Notes: a model not told the origin generated them from the letters alone. 64,000 bases of DNA from Gaeumannomyces sp. JS-464 (GCA_002197995.1 NGZR01000004.1:3410001-3474000), one strand, 5' to 3'; numbered from the stretch's first letter, positions 23,548 to 36,400 are shown. A program made the numbers and translations.

Positions 23548-23899
23548 ACTCTCGAATTGCCACGGACCGTTGTCGTCAAACACGGATATTCAGCGATGTC
23601 TTGAAGAAAGAAGAAGGCTGGCGGACGCCTGTGTACCCGTTGTCGTGAGCGCCCCATCGCCGCGCAGCCGAACAAACGAGGCCGGCGACCCTGATTTAAA
23701 ATTGAGCCGAAAGAGGCGCGAGGAGGAAAATCCCAATGAATGGTGATTATTGGCAGCAGCCTTTTTTTTTTTTCTTTCTTTTTTTCCGTCCCATAATGCA
23801 AGGGTCTTGCCTGAGCGTCGCGCTACTTGGACCCACCCACACCCACACCCACCACCAATTTGCCTAGCGCACGCACTTCGCCTTTTTTCCAGTCGGCAA

Positions 23900-23922
23900 C
23901 CCCCCCCCCCCCCCCCCCCCCC
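23900..23922. repeat. Poly(C) tract, 23 bases
   Basis: Second uninterrupted C run, only about 350 bp from the first one. Confidence 0.9.
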
Positions 23923-25142
23923 GGCTTTGCTTTTTGCGCTGCGAACATGTTTCCCGGCGGTGGCGCGCGTCCCCAGCCCGTCATTGGACATTGGAAACAC
24001 CAGCCGAGAGCCAGCGTTTCCCTCCTCCACCCAGCCCGCCGCCCGTCTGGCCAGACCTCCTGTTTCGTTCTTCTGGTTGGATTGGAGCCGCGCCAGCACA
24101 AAAAGCACTGCCAGCGAAGAGACAGCCCTCTTTCGACCCGCTGCTGTGCTGTCAATCCCATATCACATCAAACCCTTGCTCCTCCCCCGTCCCGTCTTCC
24201 CTCCATTCCCCCCAATCGCCCAGTCATGCATGCTTGCATGCGTGCGTGCCCTGTGCTGATGCCTGACTTGCCCACCGGGGCCGCCAAGAAGAGTCGATCC
24301 CGAACAGCCCAGCCGTGTTTCTGGGCCCTTTTCTTTGATCGGTCAACGATGAGCCCAGAAATGCGAATGAATCAGTGAAGCAGTTCCATCACCTTCATGC
24401 GCCCACCGAGGCCTGCCTCACCTCGGGAGTCCGGTCGCCTAGAGGGGAGCCTAGAAAAAGCAAAGGAATATTCTTGGTCTAGCTGAGTTCGTCCGACGTC
24501 GTCCTCCCATCAACGAAGAAGGCCACGCCAGCCTTTCCTTGCTTCTTTTTTTCTCCCTTCCTTTTTTTATCCCCTCCGCCACCGCCGACACGGATAGCGT
24601 CGGAAGTCCGGGAGTGTGCACTTTGGTCGCTACACCCTGGCCACGCTGCGCTCCTCGGTTCAGACAGTGACGGCTGGCCAGGCGTTCCCTGTGCGGTTGA
24701 CGTGCTGAAACTAAAAGCATAAATGTTAAGGACTCTCGACCAGGTCTGGTGCTGTTAGGTGCATGGAAGCCCACATCCTCCACGTCCACCGCCTGACAGA
24801 CGACCAGTTGTGGCCCTTTGACACCAGAACCATCCGATCTCGTTCGTAGAACTGCCGACGTCGCCGTAATATTCTTCAATGCAATAACCAGACACATCTA
24901 ACCCTAGCTCCACATACGCATTGAGCCATGCTACCAAACATTATACCCAGGCCTCTATTCGTACACTGTGGAGTCTCGCGACAGCACCCGTTGCTCCTCC
25001 TCTCGCTGATGTCATTGTTGTTGTTTTCCCCCGCCAGTAATCGGATGGCTCCGTCGAGGCACGGTCGGATGGACCGATGACGGAGGCTATGATCCGGCAG
25101 GACTGCGCCGAGTTCCGTCTCCCTCAACAAGCCCCCATGTCA

Positions 25143-26328
25143 TCAAGCGGTCGCGGGATCTTTATTCTCCTCGTCTCCTTTGATTTCTCCCTTGACTTCC
25201 ACCTTAACACTCTCCACCTTGCTTTCTAATTCCCTCTCCGCTTCCTCGGCGTCCTCGTCGACATTGCTCTCTGCCTCTGCAGCAGCAGCAGCCTTCGCCT
25301 TCAGGGTCGTGTTGCCGGGGACCAGGGCCCAGTCGATCTCGGCGGCCTCGCCGTAGCGCTTGATCAGCCACTCGTTGGCGAGTCTGTAGTGACCGCAATC
25401 GAAATAGCCGCGCGACGCGCTCAGTGGGCTGGGATGCACCGCCTTGAGCACCAGGTGCCGCGACCCGTCAACCTTGAGCACGCGCTTGGCCGCGGGCGAG
25501 CCCCAGGCCATGAAGACGACGCCGCGGGAGCGCCGGGCCGCAACCAGGTCGATGACCCGCTGGGTGAAGCGCTCCCAGCCGTGGTTTGCGTGCGAGTTGG
25601 CCTCGTGCGCGCGCACCGTCAGGCAGGTGTTGAGCATCAGCACCCCGCGCTGGGCCCAGGGCGTGAGGAGGCCGCCGCCGGTCGGGGGTGGCTTGAAGGA
25701 CGGGTAGTCGTTCTTGAGGCAGGTGTACATGTTTCTTAGCGAGGGCGGCGCCTTGGTCGGTGGCCGCACCGAGAAGGCCAGACCGTGGGCCTGGTTGACA
25801 TTGTGGTATGGGTCCTGGCCCAGGATGACGACTTTGACGGTATGGAATGGGGTGTGGCGGGACCTAAAGGGTAGTAACAACAGAGTTACCTAGGTTAGCA
25901 ATTGGAACCAGCCGGGCTCGAAGCGGGGTGGGAGGGCCGAGGACGGCGGTATGCTGACCATGAGTAGATATCCTGCCTAGGCGGGAAAACGGTCTTGTTG
26001 GCGGCGGCCTCACGGTTCAGAAACCTCTTGAGGTCGAGAAACTCCTTGGACACGATGTCGTCTTTGAGAAGAGCCAGCCAGCTCTCGTCGAGTGTGTCGA
26101 TCTCCAGTTTGAGCAATTCCCTCTGCTCGTCAGTGAGCTTCTCGGCCCATTTCTTCTTGTCGAACTTGGGGCCGGCGGGCTCGGGCGCGGCGCCGGCAGA
26201 GGTCCCGCCCGCGCCCGCGTTTCCGGCACCGGCTTTTGGCGCCCCGAAGAAAGACATGATGCTGGCATTCTTGGGCTTCTTGGTGTCTGCAGCAGCCAGG
26301 CTGCCCCTTTCCTCTTGAGTGAAGACAT
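25143..26328 (-). CDS. UNG1: Uracil-DNA glycosylase
   Basis: Removes uracil from DNA as the first step of base-excision repair, in nucleus and mitochondria. Family-1 motifs are complete: the water-activating loop [20 protein letters not shown] with its catalytic Asp, [23 protein letters not shown] and the minor-groove loop [14 protein letters not shown]. The N-terminus MSSLKRKG followed by SIMSFFG is a PIP-box-like segment that could bind PCNA. One intron at 25864-25958 in plus coordinates splits the Trp codon of IYSWS. One G appears to be missing in a G run near 26306. With it the exons sum to exactly 364 codons. After the usual end near [10 protein letters not shown] the protein continues for about 55 residues that are Glu/Lys-rich. 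Confidence 0.93.
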
Positions 26329-27445
26329 GACGCTGGGATATGTGAGTTGAGAGTCAAAGTGTGGTCTGCCCGACAGGCACTTATAGCGTGCCGAGGAGAA
26401 GCAACAGAATCTAGGTGGCCACGAAGTTCATATGCCGTTGATGCGATGCTCGGACAAGACAGATGTGCGGAGAAAGCGGTCGCGGCTTGGGACACGAGGC
26501 AGGGCGGAAGGTAGATTATGATCATAGACTTTGCTGGTCCGAGTCCGAGAGCAGAAGCGAAGGCTGGACGAACAGGGTCACACGCCAGTTCGTTTTCCGT
26601 TCCAGCAGGGGGCGGCCCGGTCACCAGGGAGGGAGTGGGGTTGCGATGTTGGTCCCTGGCCTTGTGGAGCACGCCCGGGGAAGCGGCTGAGCGCCCGCAC
26701 TCCAGGTTGCCAACCCAACAGGCGGTGGAAGTTGCCTGTTGTTCTTGGATGGCGCCGTCGCACGATGTGAAGCCCATCCGCCAATCAATTCAAACCAGAT
26801 TCCCGGGTGAAAAATACGCTCTCCCGGGGAAGCTGAATTCTCAACGTTCCAAGTTCCCAGCGAGTCATCGTTAGCTGCACGGTTGAAGTGCCCGTGCAAG
26901 GCGCGTCACGCGAGCGCGTTTTTGCGGGCCTAATTTTTTTTTTTTGTCCCCTCTAATTGAGATGAATCTAACGCGCACGCCGAGGCCAGCTGGTGGCGCG
27001 GTCCGACGCGTCGTGACCCAATCTGCAGAACCCAGCACTGTCAGCCAAGCCCTTGAGGCCGTGCAACCCACCAGTCCAGTCGAACGTGCTTCACCCAGGC
27101 TAGCCTGGAACTCTGTGCTTCACCAGGCAGGCATCCGGACTAGGGTGCATGTCTCCTCTGAAATTATCACCGCACATGCCCTGCCAACGTTTCTCGAAAG
27201 AGTGTTTTTGTTTGTACATGGGGTGAATGGAGTCAGTCCAATCTATGCATAAACGTCAGATGCTCAAAATCAAGTACCCGCAGGTACGTATAGGGAGATG
27301 GTATCCATGCGCACCAAACGCCGATCTCTCCCTGCATACCACCACGGTAAGCTCCCAGGTTCTCCCAACGCCCAAAAATGCAATCACAAACAAGTACATA
27401 AGTAGGTAATGGCGCATCCACCTAGTTGGTAGCTGCAGCCTACCG
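26329..27445. other. Intergenic between Mtm1-type carrier and UNG genes
   Basis: About 1.1 kb that includes the UNG promoter. A short T tract lies at 26933-26945. No supported gene. Confidence 0.5.
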
Positions 27446-28916
27446 CTACGTGTCAGAGCCCACTTCTTTGAGCAGAGCACGCTCGTTCATGCTCCGGAAC
27501 GTCCTCTTGCCCACCTCGTAGCTGCTTATCATAATGGCGCATGCAGGGGCCACCTTGAGGGTTCGTGGAATCCAGCCCTTGAAAAGGCCGGGGACGCCCT
27601 CGGTCCTGAATATGTGCCACAGCAACTGCACCATTGTCCGTTCCTCAGGGGCCGCCGCGGCCGCCGCGGTCGCCGCCTTGCCTGCAGCAGAGACTGCCCC
27701 GCCGGTCGCACTCTGGTACACCTGCGTGCGGGTCTTCCCAACGTCGAAGGGTGTCGTCGCTACCGATGCGAGTGCGCCAGACAGAGCTCCGGCCGTGAAG
27801 CTGTCCACAAATGTGTCGGTATGGTTCTCGCGGCTCTGTGACCTCCGCCTAGCCCGTCCGCGCGACTCGACCGGTTCGCGGCTGCGGCCCCTATGCCGTT
27901 CTCGCGCGTCGGTGAGTCCTCCGCGGATGGCCTCGTAACCCCACCAGTACATACCCGAGAACGGCACGTCCCTCCAGAGAGTCAACGTCAGTCCGCGCCA
28001 TAGGGAGCGGTACCCCTGGCTGCCAACCATTTCTCGGATGCTCCGGAAGGTGTCGGCCACATGGCCCGCCGCCGACGAGCCGTGCGAGGCCTGTAGCCGT
28101 GTCCGAAAGAGTTCAATGGGACTGACTGCTGCCGCCGCTAGTATCCTGGCCACAGATCCAGCCGCCAGCGGGGCGTAGTCCTCCTTGACTGTCCGATATA
28201 TGGGGCTTTCTCGGTCGTATCGAAGCCACTCGTACCCGGTGAAGTATATGATATTTCCTGGTATTGCCATGAGAAGCGTAGGTGACAGGCCGCGCCACAG
28301 GGTAGTCACGCCTTCGTTCCGTGCGATTTTCCTCAGGCCATCCATCGTTGAAGTGTACGTTCTCTGCTGAGCCTGCTCCGCGGCGCATGCGACAGCGGCT
28401 CCGTCAGAGCCCGGGGTGGGAGCTCCCTGGGGCCGAGGCCCGGCGATGCAAACCTCGGCGTTATTGTTCACGAAGAAACCTCGCGGCAGCATGCCGTGAC
28501 GCCGAGATTTGAGGGTCGAAAGGGCTAGGGTTTCCCTGGGGAAGCCTGTAGGGTTCCATCGTGGGCTTCGGGACGTTCTGCGACTGCAGTCGCACACGCA
28601 CCACGTCGAGGGGTGTGACTATGGCCAAAGAGTCAGCTGGCGGACAAGGGAAGGGAAGGAGAGGAGATGGTGGTGTATTGATATCGAGCATACCGAGAAG
28701 GCCAGTCAACAGACTGCCTGATATCGCAGACATCATCTTCTGGATGGCAGTAATTTCACCTGGCTCGTCCCCGGCAGAAAGCCTGGGGGCGACGCCTTGT
28801 GGCATGGTCGCAGGGTCGGCCCTGGGAAGAATCCTGGCGAGCGTCGGAGGCGCGGAGCCATGGTCGGTTGGAGCGCCCAAGCTGGGGGCAGCAGAGCCAG
28901 AGGCCAGTGACGCCAT
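27446..28916 (-). CDS. MTM1: Mitochondrial carrier, Mtm1/SLC25A39-40 type
   Basis: Inner-membrane carrier. Yeast Mtm1 and human SLC25A39/40 are linked to mitochondrial glutathione import and to manganese and iron-sulfur homeostasis. The three solute-carrier signatures are present: TPLDVVRVRLQSQ, SPIELFRTRLQAS and TPFDVGKTRTQVYQ. The Mtm1 subfamily is supported by VTACCREVF-like sequence at about 28490-28515, TLWRGLSPTLLMAIPGNIIY and SLWRGLTLTLWRDVPFSGMY. One intron at 28619-28693 in plus coordinates joins GLL to VTPLDV. At least one base is missing near 28485 (REV/FFVNNN), and the stretch 28515-28545 is also out of frame. An Arg/Ser-rich block (HRGRSREPVESRGRARRRSQ) sits before the fifth membrane helix. 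Coordinates of the start are the first in-frame ATG. Confidence 0.85.
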
Positions 28917-30182
28917 GACGGCCGAGGCTACGCTCGCATTCTCAGAGCGCGCGCCAGACGGTCAGATGTCAGCGAAGGCAGGAGATAGGCGGCTAGCGAT
29001 GGCGGCGTTAGATGGAGAGACCCAGGTTGAGGCAGATGGAGCTGCCAACCTCTGCGCAGCGTCTGTTCCTTGCCGACCGCCTCTCTCTGAGCGGAAGCTT
29101 CGGATCGGGACTCGGAGGTTGCAATGAGGGGCGCGGCGAAAGTCCGGGGTTTGGCTCAGGGAGGTCCCAGGATCAGGAACAAGCTTATAATGTGCGATTG
29201 CGTTTGGGTTTGGGTGCGACGCCGCGCGGGTGTGGTGGGATGGTCCTCGGTTTTCCCTGCGCCCTTCCCGAAGTCGGCGGGTCATCAACGATTTGATTTT
29301 GCCTGCGCAGGATCGTCAATGACGACTGTGGATCGTTTTTTCGACGATGCACTCGGAGCGTCCATTTTAGCCCGAGGCTGGTGCAAGCCGTGGGATCTAG
29401 CCAATCAGCCATGGCGAAGAGCACAGGTGGGAACACGGGCAGCGGGTGGAGTCGGGCAAAGGGAGAGATCCGGCTGGACCAAACTCGGCTAGATCTGATA
29501 TATTTGCTAACGGATTTTATTGAGAGATGAGAAATCGCCGACTTTTCACTTTGCCGCATCAATTGTTTGTCTGCTCGATTTACCCAGAAACAACACGTAA
29601 GCAGGAGATGGATGCAACTGGCTGAGCGCTGGGATTGGCAAGCCCGAGTCTGGAACACAAGGCCATGCATGGCGCAATGAGAGCTGGACGGACGACGCAC
29701 ATCCACTCTTTAGGACAAGTGGGGCCGGGCGGTATGTAGCCAAGTTGAGCGTCTCAGCCGGATCGTACCTGACGTCCCACGCGCCCACAGCCCCTGTTTC
29801 CTGCCGCAGGAAGGCCCCTTGACGAAAAAAGTGGCCGGAGGGACGCACCAACCGTCGTCCAATCCGCTTCAGACTGAGTCCCGACGGCTCACGAGAGGAG
29901 AGGACAGCAGTGCCTGCCGCCAAATTGCCATCACTTTTGGGCTCGCACGCGTGCGTTCAGACAAAGCTCTCCAGCCCTCCATCCCAGCTCTAGATCCCAG
30001 CCCACACAGCCCGGTGACACCAGACATCCCGTCCAACTACCCAGCCCAAACCCGCGACCACACCTCCCTCGTCCTACGACCGCTCATCAGCCAGCTCTCG
30101 ACTCCACGCCGCACCGATCCGGACCCGCGCCGTTCGTCGTTGTGCACGAGCAGGCCGTCCATGGCTTCCGCCGCGTCTCACC
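28917..30182. promoter_or_regulatory. Divergent intergenic region, carrier / Cdc1
   Basis: About 1.27 kb between two start codons. No coding ORF. The last 200 bp before 30183 are CA/CT-rich, fitting a fungal 5' leader. Confidence 0.5.
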
Positions 30183-32432
30183 ATGGCTCCGTACAGAAAT
30201 GGCTCCCCCTGGGCATCGCGCAGGTCTCCCTTGGACGATAGCTCTATCGTCGACGAGCTCCGCGCCTTGGCTGCCCGTGCCATCCGCTCCGCCGCCAGCT
30301 TCGCAAGGGGGCCTGCCTGGCACTTGGCCCTCGCTCTCGTCGCGCGCGCCGCCCTCCAGGTCCGCCGCAACCTGACCTCGCGCCGCCTGCTCAGCTTCCC
30401 CCACCTGATGGTTGCCATGTGGCTTCTCGTCCTGCTCTGGGGCGAACGCTGGGTTTTTGGCACCAAGGTCGAGCATTGCCGCTGGGACAGATGGGAGAAG
30501 TGGGTGAGCATCGCCCTCTGTGCCTCCGACAGTGTTGCACCTCCGCGCCATTTTCACTGCTAACCGCCTCTTCAAAAAGCCCGCCGGTGTCACCCCCCAC
30601 CGAGTCGCGCTGGTGGCCGATCCCCAGCTGATCGACCCCCATTCCTACCCTGGCAGGCCATGGCCTGTCAACCCCTTGACCTACCTCGTCACCGACAACT
30701 ACCTCCGCCGGTCTTACAACCAGCTTGTCTCGCAGCTCCGCCCCTCCACCATCTTCTTCCTTGGCGACTTGTTCGACGGCGGCCGCGAGTGGAAGACGGA
30801 CCACGGCGAGTTCAAGGACCCCGACTGGAGCCACCGGCCCGGAGACGAGAAGGCGCTGCTGAAGACGTGGAACAAGCGCTACGGCCAGGACTTCTGGCTG
30901 AAGGAGTACGGGAGGTTCGGCGACATCTTCTTAGACCCCTGGAAGAAGGCGGCAAGGAATTACGATGGTAGCGCCGGTCAGCGAGGCCCAAGGATCATCA
31001 CGAGCCTGCCTGGGAACCACGACCTCGGTTTCGGCTCCGAGGTCAAGCTGTCGGTGCGTAACCGGTTCGAGACATATTTTGGCGAGGGCAATCGGGTCGA
31101 TGTGATAGGCAACCACACCTTTGTCTCGGTCGACACCGTTTCTCTCAGCGCCGACTCATCGGAGCAGCGTGGCGTGGTCGGGGACGTTTTCGCGCCGACG
31201 CAGAACTTCCTCAAGAGCGTGACCTGGACCAAGCGTAAGGCTGTCGCCAAGGAGCTCCGACACCAGCAACACCGGGTCGAGGAAGTCCAGTTCCCACACC
31301 GCATCGAGGATCTCGCGCAAGCTGATTTCAAAGACGCTCCGAAGCTCGTCTCCGGCTCTGATGGCCCGGATCTCCCTTCGATCCTGCTGACCCACGTGCC
31401 TCTGTACCGACCCCCGGGCACTCCATGCGGGCCCCTGAGGGAACACTGGCCGCCGGCCAAGCCACCCAAGGGCGAAAAGGGGCCCGTTTTCCCTGACCAC
31501 CGCAACGCAATCTCAGTCTCGGGAGGATACCAGTACCAGAACGTGCTCAGCGAGCAGGACTCGGCCGACCTCATCAGCAGCATCGGTAACGTGGTACACG
31601 CCTTTTCGGGCGACGACCACGACTACTGCGAGTTGACGCACGACTCCAAGCAAGCCAATGTGCGGGAGATCACAGTCAAGAGTATAAGCATGGCCATGGG
31701 TGTCCCCACGCCGGGCTTCGTCATGGTCAGCCTCTACAACCCGATCGATGCGCGACGGCAAGCCCCTGCCCGGCGCCCCCAAGACCACCTTGCAGACCCA
31801 CCTCTGCCTACTGCCCAGCCAGTTCCACACCTTCTCCCGCTACGCCGTTTTCCTCATCATGACCATCATCGTCCTGGGCGTCCGGGCCTTCCTCGTCCCC
31901 GTGCTCCACCTGACCCCCTTCGCCCTGCCGCCGCTGCGCCGGTCGGGCGCGATGCTACCCATGTTCAAGGCCAAGGGGCGTGGACGACGACCACGGCAAG
32001 AAGTGGGGGCCCACAAACTCGGGCACCTCGGGCTTTTCCACCCCGTCGCTGCTGGCGTCGCACTCGCGCGATCGAAACCTGAGCAACGGGTACGGATATG
32101 ATGGCGCCAGGTCCAACGGCAAACCCGCGGGCATCTTGTCGTCGGCGAGCGGGAAGCTGCGGCACTCGTCGCAGCGCCAGTCCAAGACCAGCGGCGGGAA
32201 ATGGGGCTGGGGAGCCAACTCGGAGCCGTTGCGGTCGCCCAGGATCGAGATCCACAGCGACGACCTCGACTACGACGTCTACGGCTACAGCGCCAACGGC
32301 AAGTGGAAGGCCGCCCGCCGCCCGGCGCGTCCGTCGGGGCTGGCCGCCATAGGCCACGAGCTGGTCACGACCCTATGGCGTGTCGTCTGGATGGTGGTCT
32401 GCATATGGGCTTGGCTTGCCTGGAAGGGCTAG
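30183..32432 (+). CDS. CDC1: Cdc1/PGAP5-like metallophosphoesterase (GPI-anchor remodelling)
   Basis: Manganese-dependent phosphodiesterase of the secretory pathway. Yeast Cdc1 and human PGAP5 remove ethanolamine phosphate side groups from GPI mannoses. Metal-site motifs appear in order: VADPQLIDPHSY, FLGDLFDGGREW, SLPGNHDLGFG, LLTHVPLYRPPGTPCG and FSGDDHDYCE. A membrane segment near residues 70-95 (LMVAMWLLVLLWGERWVF) precedes the catalytic domain. Two more follow (AVFLIMTIIVLGVRAFLVP and VVWMVVCIWAWLAW), the last at the C-terminus. The intron 30504-30579 (GTGAGC to AAAAAG) is in phase. The frame breaks near 31750 and near 31978, each equivalent to two missing or one extra base. Length is about 725 aa. 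Confidence 0.9.
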
Positions 32433-33420
32433 CCCGCCTCGTTACAGATTGCCGACCTTTTATTAGCCTCCCATCTTCCCACCGGGATCTTCCTCATCAA
32501 CGCTCGGCCATTCCACCCTCTTACCAGCATCCTTAATGACGACTCGTGTATATTCGATTTTTGGTTTTGGTTTCTGGTTTTCGCTGCCTAATATCATCTT
32601 TGCTCAGGAGCCTTGGGTGAATCTCGTCTTTATTCCCGTCTCGTTGGTTTTGCCTTACTTCATGCCACCCTCCGATCAGGGTGGTTGAATTGCCGTATGC
32701 AAATACTCTTGCTTTCCTATAGATCAAGGTCGACTTTGTGCGGTTGGGACGCTAAAATGACTACAGTTTCGGGCACGGAAAGCATGCGTCTTTATCATTT
32801 TTCTCGCCATGTTCTCTCTTCCAGGCTTTTCCCTAGTTGTTTATCATGTTTGTTTGACCGAGCTACACCTCTATAGTTATGCTCTGCATGCAAAGGGCTG
32901 GCTGCATTGTCGCTTAATTGTAAAATAAAGCATTATCGAAAAGCATCGCCAAGGTTCCTGGCCCAGAAAATCTTATCGACCACCATTGTTTTTCTTCCCT
33001 CTCTCCTCGTGCCCACAGTGGTGTTACCGCCCCGTCGCTATTACTATTCCTCAAATCCAATCCTGCGTGTAATAAGAAAACCAAGACGCAAAAGAGACTT
33101 TTTGGTGGCATGCCCCCAGGTTTTAAAAGCACCTACAGGTCAAAAACCAAGGCAAAGGCTAAATATCCATTATAGGCAAAGCTAAGGACCAGTACCCGAC
33201 ACCGAAACAGGCAAACGAGGACGTCCCGCATACGCACTCGGGGGAAGAAGTATTGGGTTAATGACAGGATAGAAGGGTATAGAGGACAATTAGGAAAAAT
33301 GACCCGGCAGAGGGCGCGCAAATTTGGGAATGAATGAACCGCTAAGGAGGTTGACGAGGAAGCGAAAGGAGAGAGGGAGAAATAGAGACGGAGAAGACTA
33401 GAGGCGGTACAGGAACCCCA
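32433..33420. other. Shared 3' region of convergent genes
   Basis: About 990 bp, AT-richer than the flanks, with no supported ORF. Confidence 0.5.
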
Positions 33421-36400
33421 TCAGTGCAGCTTCTGCGTCAGGTGGACGATTGCGGTGAAGCCGCCGCAGCACGAGGTGCTCATGTTGTGGCCGCACCAAC
33501 AGCACTTGACCGAGGTGGTGATGGCGCCGCTGATGCCGATGGCGTGGTCCTCGACGACGGCGTCCGGGTTGGCCATGCACTCGTAGACGCAGCTGGGCAT
33601 GTCCTGGAAGAAGCTGCAGCCGCAGCACACGACCAGCATCTTGGCCATCTGCTGCCCGACCGCCAGCCCGCCGCCGCCGCCGCCGCCTTCCTTGAGCAGC
33701 TGCCCCCGGAGGCTGGACCCGGGCCGCGACGGCGACGGCGATGGCGACGGCGGGACCAGTGAGCGCCGCGACACCGTCACCACCTGCTGCTTCTGCTCCT
33801 GCGACTGCTGTGTGGCGAGCGGCAGCGCTTGAGCCTGCTGTTGCTGGCTGGGGTGCAACGACTTGCGGTTGCCTGCCGCCACGATGCCGGGCGGCGGGAA
33901 CGCCTGGGTGCGCAGCAGCACCTCCCTGGGGATCGCAGGTGGCAGGCCGATCGACATCCTTGCGGCAATGGGTTTCAGCGTCGGCGAAGGCGCGTGAACC
34001 GACTTCCTGGCTTCCTTGAGGTACGCCGCCCCGCTGCTGGCGGCGCTGCTGGGCTGCTGCTGCTCTACCGCGGCGGCGGCGCCCGTGTTGTCGGCCTGCG
34101 AGCCGCTGCGGCCGCCGCTGCTGCCCGCCCTGGGGAACATGCGGCTCTTGCGCGCCCTCGACTTGGGCGGGATGAAGGGCTCGTGCTTGAGCGGCGGCAG
34201 GAAGCTTGTGCTGACGCGGCTCGAGTCGTCGCTCTCCTCGTGCGACCCCTGCCCACTCGAGTCGGACGCCTCGGGCTCGCTGAGGGCGATGATGGACTGC
34301 CACGTCGCCGCCTCCCCGACCTCGTCTCTCACCGGCGCTGGGGCTGCGGCGGCAGGCAGCCCTGCCTGCTGCTGCGGCGGCCCGGCGGGAGGGTTCAGGG
34401 GTGAAAGAAGCGAGCCGCCTGCGATTGAAGAGCCGGTATCGAAATCTACGACGAACCTGTTCGCCTCAGCCACCACTGGCGCAGGAGCGGATGCCGGGCC
34501 CGTGGATTCCCCAGAGGCAGGCTCCGCCCAGTAGCTCTTGCCAGCTTGTGAAGAGGCAGGGCCCCCTGCTGCGAATAGTTGCTGGACGACCTGCGTGGAT
34601 GCACGGGACGCGTGCCAGCGGGGTTTCCTCCCATGACGATGACGGCTGACTGCGAGGTCCTGAAGGCGCGGGTGTCATGAGGCACGACAGGATCACGCGT
34701 GGTCCCCTGGGAAACCTCCCCAACGACGGCAGGGGTGTCCTTGGATGACTGGGGCCGCGAGGTGTCGGGTGTCGTGGCCGGCGACGAGGCATACACATCG
34801 TCGAGGGAGGACGTCGACGAGCCCCCAGACGTCTGGGGCCCGTACGGCGACGGGGAGGAGTCGCTCGAGTAATCTTCAGCGGTCATTTGGAAATGAGGGC
34901 CTGTGCCCCTCGGGTTGAAGGGGCCGGTGATGACAGGCGCGGGTTGGTTCGAGAGGTGATCTTGTGCGGGATGCGCTGGGGGGAGCAGCGAGGTTCGGTT
35001 GAGCATTGCCTTGGCCTTGTCTCTGAACGACCGACTCGAACTGGTAGCAGACGAAGGCTCAGACGTGTCTCTTGCGCCCTCTCTGGTAGTGTTGATGGCG
35101 ATGAGCTGCGGGGACTGTCCGGGTCCGGACGGAGGATGGGCGCTGGGCGTCGCAGCCGATGGGCCTTGCTGCGAGGCCGGTGCCAGATACTCGTTGTTGC
35201 GCGGGGGCCCCTGCTGACCGTAGCCAGGAGAGACGGCGTCATGGTGTGGCTGCCATGGGGGTGTTTGCTGGAACTGCTGCGTCGGCGCAGTCATAGAGTC
35301 GGGACTAGCTGTGTAGTCCGCGGCCGGGATCTGAGGAGGGAAATAGCCTTGGTGGGTGTTGGCCACGCCCCGATGGATGCCGTAAGTCTCTGATGGGCCG
35401 TTCCATGGAGTCGGCTGAGGATGAGGCTGTGACGGTTCACTACCATTTGGCAGCGATGGAGGCTGGCCAGCCCTGGACGGCCGCTGCTTGTGGAAGAGCT
35501 TGGAGGCAGTCGCTGAGAAAAGCGACTGGCTCCGCCCGTGGGCGCCGGGGTTGTGTTGGCCAGGCTGGTCTCCGGCATGGCTGGGCACTACATCGTTTGA
35601 CGACTGTGTGCTCCTGTACTGCAGCATCGGAGGCGGCGCAGGCATGTCGGCGACGCCTGGGCCTCTCGGCTGCGTCTGAGCTGGTAGCGGCGGCGGACCG
35701 CTGAGGTCCGGCCTCGGTCCCGGGAACACGGCCTGCTCCCGTTGCTTCGGGCTGACCGAGCGGACGCTGGGAAATACAGACAGCGAGCCGTTGCGAGAGT
35801 GCGAGGGAGTACGCGAGTGGGAAGCTAGGGCCGCCCGTGCCGCGGCCTGCTTTTCCTTCTCGAGCCTGATGCCGCCGACAAAGCCCGCGTTGCTCGATCC
35901 GCTGCTTACAGGCATGGGCACGCGTGGCGCGCCATCCTCGCCGGTCGAGGCATTGCTGTGGTTGCTGGATCCACCGCCTGGGCCTGAACGCGGACTAGGC
36001 CCGACGTGGAGGTCTGTCGTTTCACGATGCCGCCCGAGCCATCGCGACTGGCACCGCCAACAGCGCCAGGCGAACCGTTCCATGGGGATGGGAGCGGTAT
36101 GGGCGGCACGGGAGGGGGGGGAGTCGCATCGATTGGCGGCGGCCTCCTGTTTTGGTGAGCTTGGCTGAGGGCTTTGCGCTGGCCTCCTTCTCAGCTTTGC
36201 TCTTGCGCTTGCTGAGCAGCGTGGAGGCATCCATCGTCATGCGGTTCTTCTTCTTCTTCTTGTCCTTCTTGCGGCCGTAGTCCTCCCAGCTGGGCGAATG
36301 ACAGATGGAGGACTGCTCCGAGGCCGAGTCGTCGTCGCCGTCGCCACCTGCGCTGTCCACCAGAGGGCCATCGCGGGGCGGTGGGATATTGATGGACAAA

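Larger units (their letters stand above)
21834..25142. other. Gene-poor 3.3-kb stretch between UNG and MSB1
   Basis: Contains the promoter side of MSB1 and the 3' flank of the glycosylase gene. It holds one T28 tract, a purine-rich tract (about 22380-22430) and two poly(C) tracts (23528-23547 and 23900-23922). Many overlapping ORFs occur, but none has a domain, codon bias or a consistent start. A 49-codon basic ORF at 22806-22955 is the best of them and I still do not support it. No RNA gene was recognised. Confidence 0.5.

Noticed and set aside
31735..31985. Programmed ribosomal frameshifting in the Cdc1-like gene
   Set aside because: There is no slippery heptamer, and similar breaks occur in unrelated genes throughout the window, so a general technical cause is simpler.
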